Assembly (NCBI GenBank): GCA_016936075.1
Contig: JAFGPS010000049.1
Location: 1 to 64,000, forward strand
Direction of reading: 5' to 3'
DNA length: 64,000 nt
From: Sedimentisphaerales bacterium
Lineage (GTDB): Bacteria > Planctomycetota > Phycisphaerae > Sedimentisphaerales > Anaerobacaceae
This document shows, in pieces, positions 1 through 7,607 of the stretch. Both the position numbers and the translations under genes were made by a program. The notes beneath the pieces are model-generated. The model saw nothing but the letters and a program-made list of their open reading frames with translations. It was not told the DNA's origin and did not search any database. How positions within the stretch are numbered: the first letter of the stretch is position 1; each line of letters begins with the position of its first letter.

Positions 1-82
1 AAATGAAAGATTTGGATTCGAAATAGAATTGAATTATTATAAGAACACTATAAATGTTTTGAGAAACTGCTTTGGCAACAAG

Positions 83-102
83 CCCCTTCGCGGGTATGAC
101 AA
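83..102. repeat. Solo half of a dispersed palindromic (REP-like) repeat
   Basis: The stretch ccccttcgcgggtatgacaa followed by aaagtcg closely matches the right arm of the larger inverted repeat at 63767-63838 (ccttcgcgagaatgacaa then agtcg). The core can fold as a small CCC-CTTC-GGG hairpin. It lies in the leader of the first gene, so it may sit in the 5' untranslated region. It resembles the short palindromic repeats that are scattered through many bacterial genomes; no mobility gene is nearby. Confidence 0.45.
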
Positions 103-159
103 AAAGTCGGTCAATTTGAATTAATAGTTAAATATGATCGCAAAATTCAGGAGGTTTTT

Positions 160-1233
160 ATGACTAATTATTCAGGATCATCGGATAATAAAACCTTAAT
201 TGGTATCGTAATAGGAATTGTCTGCATCGTAGGAATAATCTCTGTATTTCGATTTGACGCTACAGGCAAAAAAGGCAGCGGCTTAGGTTCGGATTTCGAG
301 TATAACATCGAAGAACTATCAAAAATTGATCCCAACCTGATAAATTATAAAGAATCTGTGTCACCCATTACTACCGGTTTTTCCGTAACACATGCCGTTG
401 CGGTCGATGAAACGGGAGCTATTTATGTAGCAGGTGATAAAGCAATCAGAAATTTTGACGACAAAGGCAAAAAGCTTGACGAAATCGAATTGAATTCTGA
501 GCCGCGATGCCTGGCGATTGAAAACGAAAAAAATGGTAAGGCAATCTATATCGGAATGAAGGACCATGTAGAAATTTATCGCGATGGAAAGTTATCGAAA
601 ACATGGCAGAACCTCGGTGACAAATCAGTACTTTCGAGTATTGCGGTTTCCGATGAAGATGTCTTCATCGCTGATGCGGGAAATCGTATCGTAATTCGTT
701 TCGATAAAGAAGGTAATATCGTAAATAAAATCGGCGAAAAAGACGAATCCAGGAATATCTCTGGTTTTGTTATACCAAGTCCATATTTCGATTTAGCGAT
801 TGCCCGGGACGGCCTGTTACGAGTTGTAAATCCCGGAATACAAAAAATAGAAGCATACACTTTCGCCGGCGACCTCGAATTTTCATGGGGCGAGTATTCC
901 AACAAAGTCGAAGGTTTCTGCGGCTGCTGCAACCCGGTAAACATCGCAATCCTGTATGGCGACGACCCATCAGGTGACGAGGATAGTTTTATAACAAGCG
1001 AAAAAGGACTAACAAGAATAAAAGCATATAACAACGAAGGAAAATTTGTCTCAGTCGTAGCCGGTCCCGAACAATTGATAGAAGGTGGAAAAGTAGAGGT
1101 TTGCGATAATCCGGAAGAATGTCATCTCGGCGGCTTCGACGTAGCGGTCGATTCGTCAGGCCGAGTAATTGTATTGGATACAATCAAAAATATAGTCAGA
1201 ATATTTTCAGCTATTAATAAGAGCGATAATTGA
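160..1233 (+). CDS. Membrane-anchored NHL-type beta-propeller protein with cysteine cluster
   Basis: Predicted 357-residue protein with one N-terminal membrane segment (about residues 13-30) and an outside domain of NHL/six-bladed-propeller-like repeats. Repeat signatures include AVAVDETGAIYVAG, VSDEDVFIADAGNRIV and VAVDSSGRVIVLDT. A cysteine cluster FCGCCNP lies near residue 250, with two more cysteines in VCDNPEECHLGG. These could bind metal or form disulfides; no CxxCH haem motif is present. The ATG follows a strong ribosome site (caggaggttttt). The gene lies about 2.7 kb upstream of a redox operon that contains another propeller, so a role in envelope electron transfer or scaffolding is possible but inferred. 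The propeller fold is likely; the function is unknown. Confidence 0.75.
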   Translation: MTNYSGSSDNKTLIGIVIGIVCIVGIISVFRFDATGKKGSGLGSDFEYNIEELSKIDPNLINYKESVSPITTGFSVTHAVAVDETGAIYVAGDKAIRNFDDKGKKLDEIELNSEPRCLAIENEKNGKAIYIGMKDHVEIYRDGKLSKTWQNLGDKSVLSSIAVSDEDVFIADAGNRIVIRFDKEGNIVNKIGEKDESRNISGFVIPSPYFDLAIARDGLLRVVNPGIQKIEAYTFAGDLEFSWGEYSNKVEGFCGCCNPVNIAILYGDDPSGDEDSFITSEKGLTRIKAYNNEGKFVSVVAGPEQLIEGGKVEVCDNPEECHLGGFDVAVDSSGRVIVLDTIKNIVRIFSAINKSDN

Positions 1234-1284
1234 CAAATTATAATTATCCTATTTTTAAGAAAGACAATATTGAGAGGATTCTAA

Positions 1285-2415
1285 ATGTATATAGAAAGAA
1301 ATAGAGTGAGGTTATTTAAGCGGTCAATTTTTATATTGTTACTTTTATCATGTATTATAAATGCAAATGCTTCTGAATTAAAAAATAATGTTTCACCAAA
1401 TAATGATTTATTCGTTAAATTCGCAGATTCAAATTCAGCTTCTGGAGATTATTCAGTTATCTTAAAGCAACTTTGTGAAGAAACTGAAATTGGTACAATA
1501 CATAGCTATAGGTATTATAAAAATACAGGACAACTTAATTCTGATGGTAAGGCACCTCAAGTGATAAAAGCACAGAAGATATTGAAGGGACTTGCGAATA
1601 TAGCTTATAGTTATATGATGGGAAAAATAGATTCGCAAATACGTCTTGCAAATCTTGAAGAACTGGTGCTTCTCGAAAAGCATGTCTTAAATGCAAAACC
1701 TTTAGGTGTAAATAATATTCAATTAGCAGATAGTATATCAATGTTAATCGATGCATTAATTTTTCAGGAAGAAGCAGTTTCCAAAACCCAGAATTTAGAA
1801 AAAATAAAATCGTATCTGGAAAGGAACATACTTGAGACTTATTACACTCCTCAAGTTCTTAGTGATATATTCGAACGGGAAATAAATTATAAATCTGAAA
1901 CAAAATACGATTCTCAATATGATTTAATAATTAATATGCTAATTAAAGCATCTCCGGAATTTGCAAAAAATTATACAAATAAAAAAGGTATTCTCAATAC
2001 GATTATGAGCTATATGATGACTTCTTATAAATCCGATCCCGAAAAATCAAGAAATTCGTTTATTGATATTGATCCGTTTGATTTTTCCTCGAATTTTTTC
2101 GCAGTAAGATATGCTGAATCATGTACACGATTTTCCTTGGATTGGCTCAAACGTCCAAAAGACCCAAATGACACAGAGAAATCTTATTCATTTTATTTAC
2201 AATTTCAAAAACAACTTCCTGATAAGATGACGGATTTCGAAAAGCAAATTTTCGGAAATCCGGAAACAGAAAATGAAAAAAGAGATGTTATTCTGGAAAT
2301 CATCGGGCAAATTAGAGATAATACTAGTTCTGAAGGAAAACGCATTCTTGAACAAGAATATAGACGTTTCCTTCATCTAAGCAGTAAGAATGACCTTCCT
2401 GAATTAAAATCATAG
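1285..2415 (+). CDS. Secreted protein of unknown function
   Basis: 376 residues. A basic N-terminus (RNRVRLFKRS) followed by a hydrophobic stretch ending NANAS looks like a Sec signal peptide. The rest is mostly helical and charged, with no motif I recognise and no obvious repeats. The start ATG has a good ribosome site (gagaggattcta). The coding sequence is distinctly A+T-richer than the flanking DUF1593 gene, which could mean separate ancestry. It is 51 bases after the propeller gene and 14 bases before the next gene, so the three may be co-transcribed. No function is proposed. Confidence 0.7.
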   Translation: MYIERNRVRLFKRSIFILLLLSCIINANASELKNNVSPNNDLFVKFADSNSASGDYSVILKQLCEETEIGTIHSYRYYKNTGQLNSDGKAPQVIKAQKILKGLANIAYSYMMGKIDSQIRLANLEELVLLEKHVLNAKPLGVNNIQLADSISMLIDALIFQEEAVSKTQNLEKIKSYLERNILETYYTPQVLSDIFEREINYKSETKYDSQYDLIINMLIKASPEFAKNYTNKKGILNTIMSYMMTSYKSDPEKSRNSFIDIDPFDFSSNFFAVRYAESCTRFSLDWLKRPKDPNDTEKSYSFYLQFQKQLPDKMTDFEKQIFGNPETENEKRDVILEIIGQIRDNTSSEGKRILEQEYRRFLHLSSKNDLPELKS

Positions 2416-2429
2416 AAAGGGAAAATAAA

Positions 2430-3833
2430 ATGTTAAAAAGAAACATAATAACGATAATTTTGCTTATATCATTTCTGGTATTAACAAACACCTTATCCGC
2501 TGCTGATCTTAAGCCGCGGCTGGTTGTGCTTACTGATATTTCGCCGGACAGGGTCGAGCCAGATGATATGGAATCTATGATTCGGCTTCTCGTTCACGCC
2601 GACCTGTTCGAAATCGAAGCTCTTATTCATTCGACCGGCTGGAGTATCTCTGGTAACGCCGGTGATACTGGTTTAAATCTGATTAAGGAAGATATTGATT
2701 TATACGAAAAAGATTTGCCTAATCTGATGAAACGCTCCAATCAGGAAGGGCATATACATGACAACGATAAACAGGAAATCGGATATTGGCCGAGTCCTGA
2801 TTATTTGAGGGCGCGTACTTTGTTGGGAAGCAAAAACAGGGGCCAGCGGTTTATCGGTGCAGAAAATAATTCAGATGGCAGCAATAAAATTATTGAACTT
2901 GCTGATGAAAACGATGCTCGTCCTATCTGGGTAACTGTATGGGGCGGCGGAAATACTCTCGCGCAGGCGTGCTGGAAAGTTCAGCAGGAAAGAACGCCGG
3001 AACAACTCAAGGCGTTTCTTAATAAGATTCGCGTTTATACGATAACCGATCAGGATGGAGCACAAAAACCCGGTAATACAATCGATTGGCCGGAAAGTTC
3101 TCATCAATGGATGCGCAAAGAATTTGAAAAGGACCTGTTCTTTATCTGGGACGAATCCGCATGGCGTTATCAAAATGGTACCGGCTCGAGAAACTGGCAG
3201 AAATACGCGGATAATATACAGGGACATGGCAACCTTGGCGGCAGATACCCGAAATATAAATATGGAGTAGAAGGTGACACTCCGGCATTTCTTCATCTCA
3301 TACCGACAGGGCTGAACAATCCGGACGTCCCGAACCAGGTAGGCTGGGGCGGCTATTTCGTATTCGGACAATGCAAGGATAATGAAACCAAATCCTATCA
3401 AAATCATGCCGGTGACGAAAATGCAGTTTCCGGAAAATATCAACGATATTTCTATGAAGCAACTTTCAATAATTTCGCCGCTCGAATGGACTGGGCAAAA
3501 GACGGCAAAGGAAACAGAAATCCAGTCGTAGTCGTTAATGGTGACAGTAGTCTTGCAATTATCAAGCTTACTCCAGAACAGGGCACTTCAGTTACGCTCG
3601 ATGCCTCGGCGACAAAAGATCCTGATGGCGATAATCTGAAATTCAAATGGTGGATTTTGCCTGAAGCCGGAACTTATACTCAGGAAATTATAATTTCTGG
3701 CAGCGATACAAATCGCGCGACAATTCAGGTTCCGTCTGACTCTGTAGGAAAGAGTTTTCACGTAATTTGCGAAGTAATAGACGACGGCGTACATAATCTA
3801 AGTTCGTATCGCAGAATTATTTTCGAGCCATAG
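2430..3833 (+). CDS. DUF1593 (nucleoside-hydrolase-like, Sde182-type) secreted protein
   Basis: 467 residues with an N-terminal signal peptide (hydrophobic core about residues 6-22, cleavage near LSAAD). The mature start KPRLVVLTDISPDRVEPDD, with its acidic residues, is the signature of the DUF1593 domain, which is structurally related to nucleoside hydrolases. This domain fills about residues 25-350. The C-terminal 100 residues (ATKDPDGDNLKFKWW and following) form an Ig/cadherin-like beta domain, as in Sde182-type proteins. Members are found in polysaccharide-degrading bacteria and may act on glycosides outside the cell, but the substrate is not known. Ribosome site aaaggg lies ahead of the ATG. 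There is no clear functional link to the redox genes downstream. Confidence 0.85.
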   Translation: MLKRNIITIILLISFLVLTNTLSAADLKPRLVVLTDISPDRVEPDDMESMIRLLVHADLFEIEALIHSTGWSISGNAGDTGLNLIKEDIDLYEKDLPNLMKRSNQEGHIHDNDKQEIGYWPSPDYLRARTLLGSKNRGQRFIGAENNSDGSNKIIELADENDARPIWVTVWGGGNTLAQACWKVQQERTPEQLKAFLNKIRVYTITDQDGAQKPGNTIDWPESSHQWMRKEFEKDLFFIWDESAWRYQNGTGSRNWQKYADNIQGHGNLGGRYPKYKYGVEGDTPAFLHLIPTGLNNPDVPNQVGWGGYFVFGQCKDNETKSYQNHAGDENAVSGKYQRYFYEATFNNFAARMDWAKDGKGNRNPVVVVNGDSSLAIIKLTPEQGTSVTLDASATKDPDGDNLKFKWWILPEAGTYTQEIIISGSDTNRATIQVPSDSVGKSFHVICEVIDDGVHNLSSYRRIIFEP

Positions 3834-3962
3834 CGAATAGCCTAAAAACCTTGCAAAAAATTAAAAAAACGTGTAGAAAGTAACAAATAATCGGCGATTA
3901 CGAACCGAATTGCAGGCTTTTCGTAAAGCGTATAGTTGAAATGTATTATTGATAGGTATTTT

Positions 3963-4601
3963 ATGGCTGAAAAATCCCCAGATAGGCCAGATAGACGACA
4001 ATTTCTTGCCGAGACGATGAGGTACGCCGCTTTGGGCGTGTTTGGCGCTATTGGTGGAATTACGCTCGCCAAAAGACACCGGCTTGTCAAGGAAGGTTTG
4101 TGTACCGAAGATGGTCCGTGTTCCGGCTGTTCGCAATTCGTAAAATGTTACAGGCCGCAGGTTTGGCAGATTGACCCTTATAAATGTACCGCGTGCGGCA
4201 ACTGCGCCACTCATTGCGTGCTTGAAGAATCGGCGGTTAAATGTGTGCAGGTTTATCCAATCTGCGGCTATTGTAAAATATGTTTCGGATTTTTCGAGCC
4301 GAACCCATACGAAATAGATGAGGGAGCGGAAAATCAGCTCTGTCCAACCGGCGCGATTCTGCGCGAATTCATCGAGGACCCGTACTACGAATATACAATC
4401 GATGAGTCACTATGTATAGGTTGCGGCAAATGCGTAAAGGGGTGCAATACTTTCGGCAACGGCTCGTTTTTCCTACAAGTACGTCACGATAGATGCGAAA
4501 ACTGTAACGAGTGTGCCATCGCGGCCGCTTGTCCTTCAGATGCTTTTGTTCGTGTACCCGCTGATAATCCATACCTATTGAAAAAAGCGGGGCACTCTTA
4601 A
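3963..4601 (+). CDS. Tat-exported polyferredoxin, MauM/NapG-like
   Basis: 212 residues from the ATG at 3963. An in-frame TTG at 3936 is possible, but it would put nine residues before the Tat signal. The N-terminus carries a twin-arginine motif (DRRQFL, R11-R12) followed by a hydrophobic stretch, so the folded Fe-S protein is probably exported. Cysteine sets suggest about four [4Fe-4S] clusters: C75/C78/C81/C85, a spaced set C94-C127 including CGYCKIC, C151/C154/C157/C161, and C178/C181/C184/C190. This matches the NapG/MauM type of periplasmic electron-transfer ferredoxin, which partners a NapH-type membrane protein. Its stop codon overlaps the start of the NapH-like gene by one base, implying translational coupling. 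No terminal reductase is adjacent. Confidence 0.85.
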   Translation: MAEKSPDRPDRRQFLAETMRYAALGVFGAIGGITLAKRHRLVKEGLCTEDGPCSGCSQFVKCYRPQVWQIDPYKCTACGNCATHCVLEESAVKCVQVYPICGYCKICFGFFEPNPYEIDEGAENQLCPTGAILREFIEDPYYEYTIDESLCIGCGKCVKGCNTFGNGSFFLQVRHDRCENCNECAIAAACPSDAFVRVPADNPYLLKKAGHS

Positions 4602-5893
4602 TGATTCGATTCAGGTATATTGTAATAGGTTTAGCTGCGGTGTTGATTCTCGGCGGTCTGGTCCGAGCCGCAGAGTCGAGATTTCCGCCTCCTGAATTCG
4701 AGAACGGCCACGAATTTCCGCAGACTACAACTCCGCAAACCCGCGAAGGTGTGTTCGCATATATCGATTCGATAGTTCTATTAGGCACGCTTGGCCTGGC
4801 GACGTATCTTGCATTGAAAAAACGGAGAAGAAAGGCAATTTTGGGATTAACTGTTTTTTCCCTGCTTTACTTTGGATTCTATCGCGAAGGTTGTATTTGT
4901 CCGATAGGTGCAATTCAAAATGTCACCATGTCTTTTTTTGATCCGTTATATGCCGTCCCGATAGTAGTAATAATATTTTTCTTATTACCGCTTATTTTCA
5001 CACTGTTTTTCGGAAGAACATTCTGTTCGAGTGTATGTCCGCTTGGCGCGATTCAGGAAATAGTTTTATTAAAACCAATTTCTGTGCCGCGATGGCTCGA
5101 AAGCGGCTTGCGATTATTTGCGTATCTTTACCTTGGATTAGCGATTTTATTTGCTGCGACTGGAAGTGCTTTTTTGATTTGCAGGTACGACCCGTTTGTG
5201 GGATTTTTCAGGTTGAGCGGAAACGCGAATATCCTGGTTTTCGGTGCATGTTTTTTGATTGTGGGAATGTTTGTCGGCAGACCTTACTGCAGATTTTTAT
5301 GCCCGCTTGGAGTAATATTCAGGCAAATATCGAGAATCTCGAAAAAACGTGTCACTATAACTCCCGATGAATGTATCAAGTGCAGGTTGTGTGAAGAATC
5401 TTGTCCATACGGCGCTATACAAAAACCAGCGGAGCAATGGACGAAAGAGCAATATAAAAAGAGCAAAATACGAATTGCGTTCCTGCTAATACTTTTACCT
5501 GTATTGATTTTTCTCGGAGGCATGATCGGGAAAAGCGTGAAAAATACATTAGCACAAATGCATCCGACTGTACGATTAGCCGAGCGAGTTCGAATGGAAG
5601 AAACAGGACAGGTCGAAGGCACAACAGATGCAAGTGACGCATTCAGAACTACCGGCGTGGAAAACGTGGAACTATACGAGCAGGCATCTAATATACGCCA
5701 AAGTTTCGGATTAGGTGGAATATTATTGGGAGCATTCTTAGGATTTATAATTGGAATGAAACTTATATTAGTTTCTGTCTGGAGAGAAAGAAAGGATTAC
5801 GAAGCGGACAGGGCGAGTTGTTTCGCATGTGGAAGATGCTTCGAGTATTGTCCCGTAGAACATAAAAAAAGAAATGAACGAAAACAACAATAA
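4601..5893 (+). CDS. NapH/NosR-like polytopic membrane Fe-S protein
   Basis: 430 residues with about six to eight membrane segments (for example around 5-22, 55-70, 120-138, 177-200, 211-226, 291-310 and 374-396). It has membrane-proximal motifs of the CxxxCP type: CICP (C98, C100), CSSVCP (C142, C146) and CRFLCP (C230, C234). It also has two classical ferredoxin sites, C258/C261/C264/C268 and C407/C410/C413/C417. This is the NapH/NosR C-terminal type of integral membrane ferredoxin, which usually relays electrons across or along the membrane. There is no FMN-binding domain as in NosR or RnfG. It overlaps both neighbours (1 base upstream, 20 bases downstream), so it is part of one translational unit. 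Confidence 0.85.
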   Translation: MIRFRYIVIGLAAVLILGGLVRAAESRFPPPEFENGHEFPQTTTPQTREGVFAYIDSIVLLGTLGLATYLALKKRRRKAILGLTVFSLLYFGFYREGCICPIGAIQNVTMSFFDPLYAVPIVVIIFFLLPLIFTLFFGRTFCSSVCPLGAIQEIVLLKPISVPRWLESGLRLFAYLYLGLAILFAATGSAFLICRYDPFVGFFRLSGNANILVFGACFLIVGMFVGRPYCRFLCPLGVIFRQISRISKKRVTITPDECIKCRLCEESCPYGAIQKPAEQWTKEQYKKSKIRIAFLLILLPVLIFLGGMIGKSVKNTLAQMHPTVRLAERVRMEETGQVEGTTDASDAFRTTGVENVELYEQASNIRQSFGLGGILLGAFLGFIIGMKLILVSVWRERKDYEADRASCFACGRCFEYCPVEHKKRNERKQQ

Positions 5894-7607
5894 AAATACG
5901 AATAACAATACAATGAGCCAGTGGTACAAAACCGCGATTTCAACCGCGGCTGTAGCCGGGATATTTTCATTTGTTGTAATTATATTTCTATTTGCAAATT
6001 TCGTTCGTTCGAGCATAGTCGAAGCAAAGCAGGAGCAGGAGTTAGTAAATCTAAAAGCTGAGATTGTAAAAAATCCTGATGATACGGCGCTTTTGGAGAA
6101 AATACGGCAGCGAGATTTGCGATACAGGCAAAATTTATTCTCAAGAATGGATTTCAACCATAAAGGTGCGCATTTTCTTTTGGCTTCTGTCGTGATAATG
6201 CTGATTAGTTTTAAAATTGCGTTTTCACTTAGTAAGAAATTGCCAGCTCCACAACATGGCGGTGACAATCTTAAGGAACAGATTCGCGATGCGTTTTTAT
6301 CTCGATGGTCGGTTACAGCCGCTTTGGGAATTCTTGCGTTTGGAGCAATTTTATTTGCAGGCAGGGCATACGTAGCATTCTATGAAGAGCAAGCGGGTGA
6401 AGTCACTTTCCCGACTGATGAAGAAATTGCACAAAACTGGCCCCGTTTTCGTGGACCCGGCGGGCTTGGTATAAATGCTTATACGAATATTCCGGAAAGC
6501 TGGAACGCGGAAAAAGATGAAAATATTTTATGGAAATCTCCAGTCCCGCTGTCCGGAAGAAACTCCCCTGTTGTATGGAACGATAAAGTGTTTTTAGCCG
6601 GTGGCGACCCGAACGCTTTCAGTGTATTTTGTTACGATGCCAACTCCGGCTCACTTCTCTGGACCGGTGACGTCACGAACCTTTTTGCGCAAAGCGAAGA
6701 GGAGCCTTTCGAAGTATTTGAAGATACAGGATATTCTGCTCCTACTGTTACAACAGACGGCCGGAGAGTCTATGCGATTTTCGTTACGGGAATTGTAGCG
6801 TGTTTTGATTTCGACGGTAATAAAGTATGGGAAAAGGACCTCGGAATCCCTGACAGTATGTATGGCTATGCGAGTTCTCTGACTATGTTTCAAAATATGC
6901 TCCTGATTCAGTTCGACCAGGGTGACGGCGAAGATGGGAAATCGAAGATAATATTCCTGGATGGTGCTACTTCTCGTGTCATAAGAGAGGTACAAAGATT
7001 TGTACCCGGTTCGTGGACGACTCCGATTGTAGCGAAAATTGGCGATGGTTACCAATATATAACCGCCGCGGATCCATGGGTTATTTCGTATAATCCTGAA
7101 AATGGCAAGGAGCTTTGGCGTGCGGATTGCCTCGGAACTGATGTTGCTCCTTCGCCGATATACGGTGCCGGGCTTGTATTTGGAATCAGGCCTTACAGTG
7201 AACTGGTTGCGATAAAACCAGATGGCAAAGGTGATGTCACTGAGACACATATCGCATGGTCCGCAGGCGGAAACGCACCTGATATATGTTCACCTGTTTG
7301 CGATGGTGAATATGTATATTCATTGACTATGGATGGCTATCTGAGTTGTTTCAGGGCTTCGGATGGAGAAGAAATATATGAGCAGGATGTCGGAGATTAT
7401 TTCCAGGCGTCACCCAGTCTCGTTGGTAACAAGTTATATCTGCTCAGTGATTCGGGTGTAATGTTCATAGCTCAGGCCGGAAGCGAATATAAAGAGCTTG
7501 CAAAGTGTGAACTTGGTGAGAAATGCTTTGCATCGCCTGCGTTTATGGATGGCAGAATTTATATCAGGAGTGAGCAAAACCTGTTCTGTATTGAAAAAAA
7601 GAATTAA
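5874..7607 (+). CDS. Membrane-anchored PQQ-like beta-propeller protein
   Basis: 577 residues. The first 175 hold three membrane segments (about 18-41, 101-121 and 148-170) with a charged coiled stretch between the first two. Residues 190-577 form a PQQ-enzyme-like eight-bladed propeller that opens NWPRFRGPGG and shows repeated blade motifs such as NSGSLLW, GNKVWEKD and ENGKELWR. The propeller half is clearly related to the protein at 18534-19832. Family members often scaffold complexes or bind quinones; here no dehydrogenase active site is recognisable. The first ATG at 5874 overlaps the NapH-like gene by 20 bases; an alternative ATG at 5913 has no better ribosome site. Its stop overlaps the next start by one base. 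Confidence 0.8.
   Translation: MNENNNKNTNNNTMSQWYKTAISTAAVAGIFSFVVIIFLFANFVRSSIVEAKQEQELVNLKAEIVKNPDDTALLEKIRQRDLRYRQNLFSRMDFNHKGAHFLLASVVIMLISFKIAFSLSKKLPAPQHGGDNLKEQIRDAFLSRWSVTAALGILAFGAILFAGRAYVAFYEEQAGEVTFPTDEEIAQNWPRFRGPGGLGINAYTNIPESWNAEKDENILWKSPVPLSGRNSPVVWNDKVFLAGGDPNAFSVFCYDANSGSLLWTGDVTNLFAQSEEEPFEVFEDTGYSAPTVTTDGRRVYAIFVTGIVACFDFDGNKVWEKDLGIPDSMYGYASSLTMFQNMLLIQFDQGDGEDGKSKIIFLDGATSRVIREVQRFVPGSWTTPIVAKIGDGYQYITAADPWVISYNPENGKELWRADCLGTDVAPSPIYGAGLVFGIRPYSELVAIKPDGKGDVTETHIAWSAGGNAPDICSPVCDGEYVYSLTMDGYLSCFRASDGEEIYEQDVGDYFQASPSLVGNKLYLLSDSGVMFIAQAGSEYKELAKCELGEKCFASPAFMDGRIYIRSEQNLFCIEKKN

Noticed and set aside
2871-3443. Minus-strand reading of 190 residues opposite the DUF1593 gene.
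   Set aside because: The DUF1593 assignment is firm and the antisense reading has no motif or ribosome site.
6651-7250. Minus-strand reading of 199 residues opposite the membrane-anchored propeller.
   Set aside because: The plus-strand propeller has clear repeats; the opposite reading is Arg-rich and featureless.
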